64,000 bases of DNA. Origin: Bacteroidales bacterium (GTDB lineage: Bacteria > Bacteroidota > Bacteroidia > Bacteroidales > UBA932). Where the stretch lies: NCBI GenBank assembly GCA_028724885.1, contig JAQYTJ010000013.1, positions 62,001 to 126,000 of the forward strand. The letters run 5' to 3'. Below are positions 49,389 to 60,900 of the stretch, in pieces. The first letter of the stretch is position 1, and each line of letters begins with the position of its first letter. The notes beneath the pieces were generated by a model. That model saw nothing but the letters and a program-made list of their open reading frames with translations, made no database searches and had not been told where the DNA came from. The translations under genes were made by a program, and so were the position numbers.

Positions 49389-50555
49389 ATGAAAAAGCAG
49401 ACACTGCTGATTTTCAGCTGCGTTCTGGCACTGGTGGTGCTGGGATGCGACAAGGATGAGACATCATCCTTCACCTCCGAGGATGAGACCCTTGCGGGTG
49501 AGACAGTCACTGCAGGTGACAAAGATGCTCGTTACGTAAAATTATTCGTGCTGAACGAAGGCTCATACGGGCAGAACAACTCTACTCTGGATTTCTTCCG
49601 TTATTCGGACGGGACGTATGTCAGAAATTCTTTTGCTAAAATGAATCCGACGATTTCCGCCGGACTGGGTGACGTGGGTAACGACATTGTGATTCGCGGA
49701 GAGGAAGCCTGGATCGTGGTGAACAACTCCGGGCTGGTCGAAATCGTCAGCACCAAAGACGAGAAGCACATAGCCACGATTGAAGTGCCGACCCCTAGAA
49801 ATATTGCTTTCGACAATGAATATGCCTACGTGACGTCCTGGGCAGGTGCCTATTATGGCGGCGATGCCAGGAAAGGGGCAGTTTACCGCATCGGGCTGCA
49901 TAACAAGACCGTCAAGGACACCGTGAACGTGGGTTATCAGCCAGAGGGCATCACGCTCAGCGGTGGAAACCTTTATGTTGCCAATTCCGGCGGGGTGAAT
50001 CCAGGTGGTTACGAGAACACGATTTCCATAATAAGCCAGGCCGAATTCAAGGTGACAGGCTCAATCTCACTGCCTTCGCAGAAAAATCTAAAAGACGTCG
50101 TTGCCTCTGGCGGGTACCTGTGGGTCAGCAGCCTTGGGGACTACTACAGCGTGCACTCTGGGCTTGCCAGGATAAATCTTGAGACTAAGCAAGCAAATGA
50201 ATATGACGACGTAAGGGTCGGGACCTGCCTCTGGAACGATGCTGCAAATGGCAGAATATGCTTCATCGGCACGCAGGATGAGTGGGTGTGGACACCTGGT
50301 GTCAAGAAGACATATTCAATATACATGGCAAACACTGCTTCTGGCAACGTTTCACAGCATAGCCTGCCCGACGGCATAACTTATCCTTACTCCATCGCAG
50401 TTGATGGCGGTTCAGGTGACATATTCATAGGAGATGCCGCAGACAGCAAGACCCCTGGCAGCATCAGGTGCTACGATGCAAAATATTCATTGAAATGGAA
50501 GGCCACCGCCGGCCTTTTCCCCGGACATTTCGCTTTCCTCGACGCAAAACGCTGA
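49389..50555 (+). CDS. Surface beta-propeller lipoprotein (YncE/DUF5074, BtuG-like)
   Basis: Lipobox VVLGCDKDE; LFVLNEGSYGQNNSTLDFF; repeated blades (VGYQPEGITLSGGNLYVANSGG, KNLKDVVASGGYLWVSSLGDYY, YPYSIAVDGGSGDIFIGDA). Confidence 0.85.
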   Translation: MKKQTLLIFSCVLALVVLGCDKDETSSFTSEDETLAGETVTAGDKDARYVKLFVLNEGSYGQNNSTLDFFRYSDGTYVRNSFAKMNPTISAGLGDVGNDIVIRGEEAWIVVNNSGLVEIVSTKDEKHIATIEVPTPRNIAFDNEYAYVTSWAGAYYGGDARKGAVYRIGLHNKTVKDTVNVGYQPEGITLSGGNLYVANSGGVNPGGYENTISIISQAEFKVTGSISLPSQKNLKDVVASGGYLWVSSLGDYYSVHSGLARINLETKQANEYDDVRVGTCLWNDAANGRICFIGTQDEWVWTPGVKKTYSIYMANTASGNVSQHSLPDGITYPYSIAVDGGSGDIFIGDAADSKTPGSIRCYDAKYSLKWKATAGLFPGHFAFLDAKR

Positions 50556-50881
50556 TGCGCCTAAAACATCCACGGTGATAATCGCCACATAGCCGCATCA
50601 TAAGAGCAGTTGACGTTATTGATGGCAAGTAGGGACTTACAAGCAGGCAGATGGCGAATGCATCACAGAAGGGGCTGTGGTGGCATGTTCATGGATTTGC
50701 CATGCCTCCGCAGATGTGACAAATTTGGTCAATCGGACTCACATGGCACTGCATCGCACTTTCACCAACTGCCATCCTGCAGGCCCCCTTCCTCCCACTG
50801 ACATGGCCGTAGGGTAAGTGTATTTCAGCGAAGCCATACGTCTGACAGAAGATAAAATACAAAATGGCGTTTTCTGTACTG

Positions 50882-51253
50882 CTAGGGTTTCATGAAGACA
50901 AGGTAGACTGCGGCGACCAAGAATACAAAAGCCAGCGCATGATTCCATTGCAGATTCTGGCCTTGGAATAGGATATTAGCCACCATGGCAAAGACTACCA
51001 GCGAAATGCATTCTTGGATGACCTTTAGTTGGACAAGAGAAAATGGGCCTCCGTTGCCAGAGAAGCCAATGCGGTTTGCAGGTACCTGGCAGCAATATTC
51101 AAAGAAAGCTATTCCCCATGAGAAGGCGATCACCCCTATCAGAGACCAATGCGACGTGACTCCAGTTTGCTGGAGGCGCAAATGACCGTACCAAGCAAGC
51201 GTCATGAATATGTTGCTGCAGAATAGAAGCAGCACTGTGTAAAATCCTGTCAT
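50882..51253 (-). CDS. Small DMT-family (DUF486) membrane protein
   Basis: 123 aa; MTLAWYGHLR...VIAFSWGIAFFEYCCQVPANRIGF...LVQLKVIQECISLVVF. Confidence 0.85.
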   Translation of the reverse strand: MTGFYTVLLLFCSNIFMTLAWYGHLRLQQTGVTSHWSLIGVIAFSWGIAFFEYCCQVPANRIGFSGNGGPFSLVQLKVIQECISLVVFAMVANILFQGQNLQWNHALAFVFLVAAVYLVFMKP

Positions 51254-51264
51254 ATCAAAACAAA

Positions 51265-51291
51265 GGCCGGCTAAAATAGAATTAGCCAGCC
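51265..51291 (-). terminator. Intrinsic terminator after aldolase gene
   Basis: GGCCGGCTAA ... TTAGCCAGCC (9/10 bp stem) with T-rich 3' flank on minus strand. Confidence 0.65.
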
Positions 51292-51314
51292 TAAAAAAGC
51301 ACTATTGATTGATA

Positions 51315-52316
51315 TTATTCGGCTTTCCCGTCAGAACCAAGAACGTCAACGATCTTGTGTTCATAGAGTTTCTTCATCTCGTCGCGGGCAGGCCCCAAGT
51401 ATTTACGAGGGTCGAACACCTCTTGATGATCGTGGAAAACCTTGCGGATCATCGCCGTCATGGCAAGACGAGAGTCGGAGTCGATATTAATCTTGCAAAC
51501 AGCACTCTTAGCGGCCTCGCGTAGCTGCTCTTCAGGAATGCCGACTGCATCTGGAAGATTTCCGCCATATTCGTTAATCATGTCAACATATTCCTGAGGA
51601 ACTGAAGAAGAACCGTGAAGAACGATTGGGAATCCAGGTAGCTTCTTCTCAATCTCATGCAGCACATCGAAAGCAAGAGGTGGCGGCACAAGGCGACCTG
51701 TCTGAGGATCCCTCTTGCACTGCTCCGGCTTGAATTTGTAAGCGCCATGAGACGTACCTATTGAGATGGCAAGAGAGTCGCAGCCCGTGCGGGTAGAGAA
51801 ATCAATCACTTCCTCTGGCTTCGTGTAATGAGACTCCTCAGAAGAAACCTCTTCCTCAACGCCAGCCAATACACCCAGCTCAGCCTCAACAGTCACATCG
51901 TACCGATGAGCATAATCAACGACTTTTCTAGTGAGAGCGATGTTGTCTTCGTAAGGGAGAGAGGAGCCATCTATCATGACTGATGAGAAACCGAAATCTA
52001 CGCAGCTCTTGCATAGCTCGAATGTGTCACCGTGATCCAAGTGAAGCACGATTTGCGGGTGCTCCCATCCAAGCTCTTTAGCATATTCAACCGCCCCCTG
52101 TGCCATGTAGCGCAGAAGCGTCTGGTTGGCATAGTTACGGGCTCCCTTGGATACCTGAAGAATCACAGGAGACCTCTTTTCTGCCGCAGCCTGAATTATT
52201 GCTTGAAGCTGCTCCATGTTGTTGAAATTGAAAGCTGGGATGGCATAGCCACCTTTCACGGCCTTAGCAAACATTTCTCTGGTGTTTACCAAGCCAAGAT
52301 CTTTGAAAGAAACCAT
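51315..52316 (-). CDS. Class II fructose-bisphosphate aldolase
   Basis: AIPAFNFNNMEQLQAIIQAA, VLHLDHGDTFELCKSCVDFGFSSVMIDGS, AISIGTSHGAYKF, VLHGSSSVP. Confidence 0.95.
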   Translation of the reverse strand: MVSFKDLGLVNTREMFAKAVKGGYAIPAFNFNNMEQLQAIIQAAAEKRSPVILQVSKGARNYANQTLLRYMAQGAVEYAKELGWEHPQIVLHLDHGDTFELCKSCVDFGFSSVMIDGSSLPYEDNIALTRKVVDYAHRYDVTVEAELGVLAGVEEEVSSEESHYTKPEEVIDFSTRTGCDSLAISIGTSHGAYKFKPEQCKRDPQTGRLVPPPLAFDVLHEIEKKLPGFPIVLHGSSSVPQEYVDMINEYGGNLPDAVGIPEEQLREAAKSAVCKINIDSDSRLAMTAMIRKVFHDHQEVFDPRKYLGPARDEMKKLYEHKIVDVLGSDGKAE

Positions 52317-52371
52317 AATTCTATAATGATTTAGAAATTTTTTCCGCCCATATCTGGCTTCAAAAGTTATG

Positions 52372-52379
52372 CAAAAATA
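52372..52379 (-). promoter_or_regulatory. -7 element TATTTTTG for aldolase
   Basis: + strand CAAAAATA upstream of 52316. Confidence 0.4.
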
Positions 52380-52692
52380 GTCATTTTTAACTAAATGATT
52401 CTAATATTTTTTACCCGAGCACCAAAACTGAAGACATCAGAACCCACCAGCATCTGCCGACAAGCACTGACTGTCTTATTGTAAATTCAATCAATATGTC
52501 GTCTTTGGCGCTTTTTATTCTTAATTGGCTAAAGGAATAGGATTTAAAACATCTTTCTTCATATCTTGGAGAAAATTTTTAAAACAAAAACTTTATACAA
52601 AATAATATTCATTGACATATCCAATACGCTTAACTACTTATAAGCAATATAATAGCATAGACCAATCATTATTTGTCCATAAAACATTAGAC

Positions 52693-55644
52693 ATGTTAAC
52701 CATCATTAATCAACAGAGGCGCATTATGATGTGCATTTTTTTGCTCATAATGCCAAGCATTATTTCATTTGCACAGGACAAGACCCAGACTATCAATTGT
52801 TCCGGCCAGATAACCGAAGGGAATGGCACGCCAGTGATAGGGGCGTACATTCTCCAAAAAGGGACACAGAATGGGACCATAACTGATGCCGATGGCAAAT
52901 TCTCATTTACTGTACCGGCAGGGGCCAGCTTGTCAATCTCCTGCATAGGGTATAAAAACCTGACCATCGCCGCCTCCACCGACATGAAGATTTCGATGGA
53001 AATTGCTTCTGAAGAGCTAAACGAAATCGTGGTCGTCGGATACGGAACTTCAGTAAAGAAGGACCTTACTACTTCCGTAGTCAGCGTCCGAAGCAAGGAC
53101 TTCCTGCAGGGTGCCACTAATGATGCAATGCAGATGATAGACGGCAAAGTCGCCGGAGTGACGATAAGCAGCACGGCGGCAGCTGACCCTAACTCATCTT
53201 CAAGCATTCAGGTCCGCGGAGCCGGTTCATTCAAAGCCGGGAACTCCCCTCTGATCGTAATAGATGGAATGCCGGGCGGAGACCTAAAGAACCTCGCACA
53301 ACAGGACATCGAGTCCATTACCGTCCTGAAAGATGGCAGTGCGGCTGCCATCTACGGATCACAAGCTGCGAATGGAGTCATCCTCATTACCACCAAGCAG
53401 GGGAAGCCCGGCAAGACCAGCATTTCCTACGATGGCTACGCAGAGCATGACTTCATTACAGCCAAGCCTGATGTCCTGAGCAAGAATGAATATCTTGAAA
53501 AAGTCAACGGCGCCATAGACCATGGATCAGACACCGACTGGTATGACTCGCTCTTAAATAAGGACAATTTCGGACACAATCATGACCTCTCGATATCCGG
53601 AGGAAGCGAGTCAACGGTATTCCGAATGTCAGCGAACTACCGTACCAAAGATGGTCTTGACATAAACTCAAGGAGAGAAGAATACGGCTTCAGAGGCAAC
53701 TTCAAGCAGACGACTCTGAAAGGCATTCTGGAAGTATCCGGCAATTTCTCCTATCGAGTAGCCAACACGCACGACTGCCCCGACTATTCTACATTCAAAA
53801 TGGCTCTCCAGCAGAACCCTACCTACAATCTGCACTCCGATGAGATGGGTTACAGCGGTTACAACTACAACCCTTACAATGCGCTGAAAAACCATTCAAT
53901 AAAAGACAAATACCAATATGCCACAATAGACCTCAACTTCAGAGTAAATTTCTCTGATAATCTCTACACTGAATTAAAGATAGGTCGTCAGTCCGTAGGG
54001 CAGAACAGGTACGAGTATTATAGCAAATACTCTCGCGACTGTGTTGAGAATAATTACGATGGACATGCCCAAATCAACAGGTACGACAGCGTAGACTGGA
54101 CATCCGAATTCACAGGAAACTACAATTTCAAAATCCAGAACAAACATGATTTTAAGCTCATGGCAGGATATTCATTTCAGAAATTCGATGACTACAATTT
54201 CGCCGCCGAGAACAGGGACTTCCCTACAGATGTATTCGGTGTCTGGAATCTGGGTGCAGGAAGCTACAATAAAGTTCAAGGCCGAAATGGAATGTCTTCC
54301 GACAAGGGCCAAGAAAAAGACATCGCCTTTTTAGGCCGCTTGAATTACAATTTCAATGACCTGGTCCTTTTCACAGGATCCCTGAGGTATGAAGGCAACT
54401 CGAAATTCGGGAAAGACAATAAATGGGGACTATTTCCTGCCGCTTCAGCAGCGCTTCGTCTGTCCCGTCTGAGCTTTTTTAGCAACATCAAACAAATCGA
54501 CGACATGAAACTTAGGTTCTCTTATGGCATCACTGGCCGTTCAGGCTTCTCAAGATACATCTCTCTTGCCAAGTACACAGGCTTCGGGATGTACTGGAGC
54601 GACACGTACGGGAAATTCATAATGGGTTACGGTCCAGGCAACAACCCTAACAAAAACCTGAAATGGGAAAAGCAAATCTCTTACAACATGGGAGTAGATT
54701 ATTCTTTGTTCGATTACAGGCTCTCCGGAAGTCTCGACGTGTTCTTGCGTCAAGGCAAGGATCTGATCAGCGACTACTCAGTTCCTCTGCCACCATATCT
54801 CCATTCGTCCATCACGACAAATGTCGGCACAACGCAGTCGACCGGCTTCGAGTTCACTGCTAACTGGATTGTAGTCAAGAAAAAAGATTTCAACTATTCT
54901 ACCAGCTTGACATTCTCCTACATGAAGACAAAGCTCAAAAAATTCTCCAATAAAGATTACAAGCTTTCTTACATGGAAGGAGGCGGATTCCCTTCGCCGG
55001 GAAATCCTGGATCTGCACAGCGCCTGAAAGACAACACTGAAATAGGCACATACTACATGTCTCGCTATGCAGGAGTTGATGATAGCGGCAACATCCTAAT
55101 ATGGGAAGACGGGAAAATTGGAGGTAAGAAGAAGCTTGGTTCCGATGCCGACGAGACCGACAAAGTCTATCTGAACTGCTCCGGGGTTCCAAAGTGGGAA
55201 GCCGCATGGGGCAACTCATTTACTTACAAAGGATTCGATCTCTATATTTTCTTCCGTGGCAAATTCAACTATAAGATTATGAACCAGTACGAGATGTACT
55301 ATGGTCTCCAAGTGACCTCTGGAGACAACAAGCTCAAGTCTGCCTATAAGAAAAATGCCCACATAAAGGGTCCTAAGCTGATGTGCGACTACGACGGATT
55401 CCTCCAAAATGGCGATTACATACGCTTGGATAACGTAACCCTAGGCTATAGCCCTAAGCTGAAAACCGACTGGATCGCCAACCTAAGGGTGTATGTGACG
55501 ATGAAGAATTTATTCACGATCACTGAATATACCGGACTGGACGTGACAAACGTCAACACAAATGGCATCTGGCCTGGAATTGGCGGCATGGAAGTTTATC
55601 CATCAGCACGCAGCCTGACCTTAGGCGTTCAAATCACTTATTAA
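52693..55644 (+). CDS. SusC/RagA-family TonB-linked outer-membrane protein (pair 1)
   Basis: Probable start MLTIINQQRRIMMCIFLLI in ORF 52612..55644; GQITEGNGTPVIGAYILQKGTQNGTITDADGKFSF; NEIVVVGYGTSVKKDLTTSV; IQVRGAGSFKAGNSPLIVIDGMPGGDLKNL. Confidence 0.96.
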   Translation: MLTIINQQRRIMMCIFLLIMPSIISFAQDKTQTINCSGQITEGNGTPVIGAYILQKGTQNGTITDADGKFSFTVPAGASLSISCIGYKNLTIAASTDMKISMEIASEELNEIVVVGYGTSVKKDLTTSVVSVRSKDFLQGATNDAMQMIDGKVAGVTISSTAAADPNSSSSIQVRGAGSFKAGNSPLIVIDGMPGGDLKNLAQQDIESITVLKDGSAAAIYGSQAANGVILITTKQGKPGKTSISYDGYAEHDFITAKPDVLSKNEYLEKVNGAIDHGSDTDWYDSLLNKDNFGHNHDLSISGGSESTVFRMSANYRTKDGLDINSRREEYGFRGNFKQTTLKGILEVSGNFSYRVANTHDCPDYSTFKMALQQNPTYNLHSDEMGYSGYNYNPYNALKNHSIKDKYQYATIDLNFRVNFSDNLYTELKIGRQSVGQNRYEYYSKYSRDCVENNYDGHAQINRYDSVDWTSEFTGNYNFKIQNKHDFKLMAGYSFQKFDDYNFAAENRDFPTDVFGVWNLGAGSYNKVQGRNGMSSDKGQEKDIAFLGRLNYNFNDLVLFTGSLRYEGNSKFGKDNKWGLFPAASAALRLSRLSFFSNIKQIDDMKLRFSYGITGRSGFSRYISLAKYTGFGMYWSDTYGKFIMGYGPGNNPNKNLKWEKQISYNMGVDYSLFDYRLSGSLDVFLRQGKDLISDYSVPLPPYLHSSITTNVGTTQSTGFEFTANWIVVKKKDFNYSTSLTFSYMKTKLKKFSNKDYKLSYMEGGGFPSPGNPGSAQRLKDNTEIGTYYMSRYAGVDDSGNILIWEDGKIGGKKKLGSDADETDKVYLNCSGVPKWEAAWGNSFTYKGFDLYIFFRGKFNYKIMNQYEMYYGLQVTSGDNKLKSAYKKNAHIKGPKLMCDYDGFLQNGDYIRLDNVTLGYSPKLKTDWIANLRVYVTMKNLFTITEYTGLDVTNVNTNGIWPGIGGMEVYPSARSLTLGVQITY

Positions 55645-55659
55645 TCAATTCGAGCTAAT

Positions 55660-57540
55660 ATGAAAGCAATGAATATCTTCAAAATTTCCGTGCTGACAGG
55701 CCTTTTGACTCTGGTTTCATGCACAGACTTGAACGAGAATCTATATTCTCAGCTAGCAAAAGATAATTATTATGTCGACCAGCAGTCAGTTGAGGCTGCC
55801 GTCCTCAGATCCCATGAGCATGGAGACAACGTTTGCTGGAGAGGCTCAGTATTCCTACTTGAAGAACTTACAGCCGACCAGTTCGTATGGACTCAAAAAG
55901 GCCGCCACGGTTACGATGACGGACAGTGGGATCGCCTGCACAGGCACACATGGAACTACATCCAAGGCGATGTTAACGGAGCCTGGCAAGGCGCATTCCA
56001 AGGAGTATCCCAATGCAACGTAGTTCTTAGGGATTTCAACAATGTAGATTTCCAAAGCATAGGGGTAAGCGATGAGCAAGAGAAGGCATACAAGGCTGAG
56101 CTACATGTCCTAAGGGCATGGTACTACTATTTCCTTCTGGATTTGTTCCGTAACGTTCCTATAGCAACAGAAGAATATAGCGAGACAGAACTTGTACCGC
56201 AAGGCACCGCCAAAGAACTATTCGACTTCCTAGTCAAAGACATCACCGCCTCCATCCCGGATCTTCCGAAACAAAAACGTCTATCGCGCTGGACACAAGC
56301 ACCTGCTGCAGCCCTCCTTGCAAGGCTTTACCTTAATGCTCAGACTTACATCGGGGAAGATCACACAAGCGACTGCATCAAAATTTGCGAAGACATCATA
56401 AACGGCACCTATGGGACTTATAGCCTAGACACCGACTACCGAGGTCCGTTCAGTTCTGGCATTGACGGCTATGAGTCACCAGAGAACCTTTTTGAGTTTA
56501 AACACCAGTATGGCGAACTTCAGCAATATACATGGTGGAGTCACGCATCGCATTATAAAGCGAATATGTATCTCGGAGCCAGCGGAGGCGGATGGAATGC
56601 CATCCTCATGCAGCCTTCACGAGACCTGCAAGGGAATATTTATGACATTGAGAGCGGACTGGGCAATCCGTACGAGAATTATGCCGCAACCGATGTGCGC
56701 CGCACCCCTTTCAGGGTACACGCAAAAGACGAGAAAGGCTTCAGGTACGACGGTTACTTTCTAATGGGACTCATGCGTTCCGTCAACAGTTCGGGAGATG
56801 GCTACATTGACTATGATCTCTCTTCCTTGAATGCCTCTACGAACGTCAACGGACAGGAAGAATGGAGCGGCTCTCCGCTTGTGTTCGTAGACCAAGTAGG
56901 CAGATTTTCCGAAGATCCTGCGGTAAAAGCCCTTGACCAGAGCGGTAAGGCCAATCTGCTCATGGAAGTCGCTCAGCGTGGCTATTTCATAACGAACGCT
57001 ACCGAAGTTACAAGCAAAGGCAGCGACGTACATCCAGAGGATAACGGTTCGAATGTATTCCTCGGAGAGGAGAACTCCGGAATTCGATTAAATAAATTCC
57101 CATATCTTCCGGAAGTGACTGGTCAGTTCCGCAGTCAGTGTACTCCGGAAGTGAGGCTCGCCGAGATTTACTTCACGCTCGCCGAATGCTACTACCGGCA
57201 ATCCAATAAGGCCAAGGCTTGCGAACTGCTTGATGCCGTGCGCAAGCGTTACTTCTCAGATGAGGATTGGCCGGAGCAGAGTTACGTACAGCATCCAGAC
57301 AGGCTTACAGACATTGAATTCGTGAGAGAATGGGGCAGGGAATTCATTGGTGAGCGTCGCCGCAGGATCGACCTGGTGCGCTGGGGCATGTTCAGTAAGG
57401 CATGGTGGGCAAAAGCCGACGACTCCACAATAGGCGACAACAAGGAAAGGTCATACTTCCCTATTCCTCAGAGACAGCTGAATGCCAATCCTAATCTCAA
57501 GCAGACGACCCCTGGGTGGGAAAGTGCCAGCACTAAATAG
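55660..57540 (+). CDS. SusD/RagB-family nutrient-binding lipoprotein (pair 1)
   Basis: 626 aa; lipobox TLVSCTDLNEN; KAYKAELHVLRAWYYYFLLDLFRNVPIATE; C-terminal EFIGERRRRIDLVRWG. Confidence 0.95.
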   Translation: MKAMNIFKISVLTGLLTLVSCTDLNENLYSQLAKDNYYVDQQSVEAAVLRSHEHGDNVCWRGSVFLLEELTADQFVWTQKGRHGYDDGQWDRLHRHTWNYIQGDVNGAWQGAFQGVSQCNVVLRDFNNVDFQSIGVSDEQEKAYKAELHVLRAWYYYFLLDLFRNVPIATEEYSETELVPQGTAKELFDFLVKDITASIPDLPKQKRLSRWTQAPAAALLARLYLNAQTYIGEDHTSDCIKICEDIINGTYGTYSLDTDYRGPFSSGIDGYESPENLFEFKHQYGELQQYTWWSHASHYKANMYLGASGGGWNAILMQPSRDLQGNIYDIESGLGNPYENYAATDVRRTPFRVHAKDEKGFRYDGYFLMGLMRSVNSSGDGYIDYDLSSLNASTNVNGQEEWSGSPLVFVDQVGRFSEDPAVKALDQSGKANLLMEVAQRGYFITNATEVTSKGSDVHPEDNGSNVFLGEENSGIRLNKFPYLPEVTGQFRSQCTPEVRLAEIYFTLAECYYRQSNKAKACELLDAVRKRYFSDEDWPEQSYVQHPDRLTDIEFVREWGREFIGERRRRIDLVRWGMFSKAWWAKADDSTIGDNKERSYFPIPQRQLNANPNLKQTTPGWESASTK

Positions 57541-57651
57541 GAATAATTCGCAGTAGAGCATCATAATTTAACTTATTTTTCCCGACGGAAGCAGCTGGCA
57601 CATCATGAACCCAGCTGCTTCCTTTAGGTTATCCACATTCTGACATTATTA
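57496..57651 (+). repeat. 156-bp direct repeat copy 1 (SusD-1 C-terminus, stop and terminator)
   Basis: CAAGCAGACGACCCCTGGGTGGGAAAGTGCCAGCACTAA... recurs with scattered mismatches at 63411-63566. Confidence 0.9.
57587..57625 (+). terminator. Intrinsic terminator after SusCD pair 1
   Basis: GGAAGCAGCTGG / CCAGCTGCTTCC, perfect 12-bp stem, 12-nt loop, then TTT. Confidence 0.75.
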
Positions 57652-57914
57652 AATGTCATTTCCTGACTTTGGCAGTCTAAAAGTTCGCCATTATAATTAC
57701 CTTAGAGTCAATTGCTTTCGAAAAGGCTACCGGTGACGCGGGTGACGCAAGGAAAAAAGACGGATGCTGATTGTCAGCTACTCTGACACCCCGACCAGCT
57801 ATCCTGAGCTCTCAATTTCAAATCTCGATAATTATATAGTTCTTTCAAATATCTCTCTTAAGAGAAATATTTAAAATCGGACAATAATGCCATAGCATTT
57901 CGCAAATTAAATTT

Positions 57915-57922
57915 TATCTTTG
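57915..57922 (+). promoter_or_regulatory. -7 element TATCTTTG for SusCD pair 2
   Basis: TAnnTTTG match about 65 nt upstream of ATG 57988. Confidence 0.5.
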
Positions 57923-57987
57923 TAAAATAAAATCTTTTTAAGTGTCAGCCATACACTACTATCATTAAATTTTTTAACTCAAACGCA

Positions 57988-60900
57988 ATGGAAGTTACAT
58001 TTAACTTTGTTAGAAAGCTCAGAAAGGAATGCATAGCTCTCATTCTAATTTTCTCGGCACCTAGCATGTTCGCACAGAATATCACAGTCAGCGGTACTGT
58101 TACTGATGCTTCTGGTGAAACAGTAATCGGAGCCGGTGTCGTTATCGTTAATACGGGTAATGGCGTCATCACTAACAACAACGGCGAGTATACTATAAAG
58201 TGCGCCGCTAAAGACACGCTTCAATTCTCCTACATCGGCTACAACGCCAAGGTAGTGCCAGTCAATGGCAGGAGCATAATCAACATTACATTCGATGAAA
58301 CATCCACAGCCCTGAATGAGGCTGTCGTGACAGCCCTCGGCATGAAACGAGAAACTAAAGCTTTAGGATACGCAGTGACGACGGTCAAGAGCGATGAAAT
58401 CGAAAGGGCAAATACCATCTCTCCGGTCGCAGCCCTCCAAGGAAAGGCCGCCGGAATCGAAATCAACCAGTCCGATGGCGGTATGTTCGGATCGACTAAG
58501 ATTCAGATCCGTGGGGCTTCCACGCTTCACGCTAACAACCAGCCTATCTTCGTGGTCGATGGTGTTATCCTAGACAACGCAACCAGCAACACTGGAGACG
58601 CAGACTGGGACGGAGAGATTCACGACTACGGCAACCAGCTGAAGAACCTAAACCCTGACGACTTTGAAAGCGTCAGCGTGCTGAAGGGTGCTGCTGCAAC
58701 GGCGCTTTACGGTTCCAGAGGCTTGAACGGAGCTGTAGTCATCACTACTAAGTCTGGGAAAAGCGGGAAGGGACTCGGAATACATTTCTCTCAGACCGTG
58801 GGCATCGACTATGTGTACAAAGCTCCAGATTTGCAAAATGAATATCTGGAAGGCGCTTTTCCTGGATATGTTTACTACGGTGACGACTATGACCAGACCG
58901 GAAACCGCTGGTCTAATAATATGACAGCATATTCAAGGAACAGCGACAAAAAGTATTCAATGATCAGTCAGCATGAGGGTGATGGCGGAGGCGTTGGCTG
59001 GGGTCCTCATATTTCTTGGGCAGAAGGAAAGACCTTCGAACAATATGACGGGACTATGGGTCCAATGAAAATCTACAAGAATAACTACAGAGATGCTTAC
59101 CGCACCGGCTGGAACTCAGATACCAACGTCTCTCTGCAGGGAGGAACTGACAGGACAACGTTCTATGCCTCAGCTTCTTATAAGTATAATCAGGGAACCA
59201 CCCCGAGGAACACATTCTACCGTTATTCCTTCCTCGGAAAGGCCTCACAGAAAATCGGCAGCAGGGTGAAACTTGATTTCAGCATATCATACGTTCAGTC
59301 TCAGCCTAGGAACGCCCAAAGGAATATCGGTTCTTATTTCGCTGAAGGCACATTCCCAAGAGAATATGACGTGAACAAATATAAGCATCTCTATAAAGGG
59401 ACGCACGGAGGTATCGCTTCAGGCACATATGGAGATGCGTATCGCTCAGTACCAGGCAGAGGTCTCTGGTGGAGCATTTACGAAGACAATTATAGCCAGA
59501 CAGAAACTACCATCAGGCCAACGGTGAACCTGACTGTTGATGCAACCGACTGGCTTCAGTTCTCTGTAGGAGGCAACCTGAACCGTTATCTGATTGATTC
59601 CGAAGGCAAGTACCCAGGCTCTGGCTATGCGAATGAGGGCGGATCCTATAGCATTGGCCACAGCCAAATTCTTCAGGAGAACGGCTACGCTTCTATGAAC
59701 GTGAATAAACGTTTCAATGACGACTGGGAAGCGCACGGTTTCTTACGCGAGGAATATTTCAATCAGCATGCGCAGTACAACGGAGAATGGACTAATGGCG
59801 GACTCGTAGTGCCGAACCAGTATTTCATCGGCAATTCCAAGAATCAGGCCGGATTCGGTGGTTACAAATACAATACAAAACGAATCGTATCCACTATCTT
59901 CCAGGTAGGAACAAGCTGGAGGGATCAGGTGTTCCTTGATGTTACCGGCAGAAACGACTGGTCTTCCGCCCTCATATATACTAACGGAAGAGGCAACTAC
60001 TCGTATTTCTATCCTTCCGTATCTGGTTCTTGGATCATCAACCAGACATTCAGGGAGCAGCTCCCTATTTGGATCTCATTCGCTAAGATCCGTGCTTCAT
60101 GGGCGCAAGTTGGTAACGACACCGACCCATACTATATTAATTCAGGATATTCTCTCACAACTCTCGAGAAGAATGGAAGCAAAGTCTATGGACTGGGCCT
60201 GTCTTCACAGATCAAGAGCCCTGACCTGAAACCCGAGAAAAAGACCTCTTGGGAAGTCGGTCTTGACTGGCGTTTCTTAAACAATAAGATTGGAATCGAC
60301 TTCACCTATTACAAAGAAAACACTAGGAATCAAATCATGAGCGTCTCAGTTCCTTGGTGGTCTGGAGTTTCTTCAGAACTTATCAATGCAGGAAACATTC
60401 AGAATAAAGGTGTCGAGCTCGAATTGAAAACGACCCCTGTTCAGAGCCGGGATTTCCAATGGGATCTCAATTTCACATACACCCGCAACCGCAACAAGAT
60501 CATATCCCTACATGAAGATGTCGCAAACTGGATAACGCTTGATGGTTCTACCAATTATGGTAACTACCGGATCGGATCTGTAGCAAAAGTTGGTGCTGAT
60601 TACGGTTTACTGATGTCCGACTCTATGCCGAAGATTGACGAAAAAACAGGGAAGCAAATCGTTGGCTATTCGAATGAAGCTCACACCCCGTATCTGAAAC
60701 GTGCAGGAAAAGTGCAGGAAATAGGTTCCATGATTCCAAAATTTCTTGGCTCCATGAATACTACGTTCCGTTACAAGAACTTGAGCCTTTATCTCTCATT
60801 CGATGCCCGTTTCGGAGGGTATGTTGCATCCTACGGATCTCGTTACGCCACTGCATACGGATATTCAGGTGCTACTGAAAAATATCGTTTAGGGGAGACA

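Noticed and set aside
50556-50881. Possible small genes or remnants between the BtuG-like gene and the DUF486 gene
   Set aside because: Only about 60-aa ORFs with no recognisable motif on either strand; treated as intergenic.
57736-57765. Short tandem GGTGACGC-GGGTGACGC
   Set aside because: Only two 8-9 bp units; too short to be an array or a regulatory repeat without further support.
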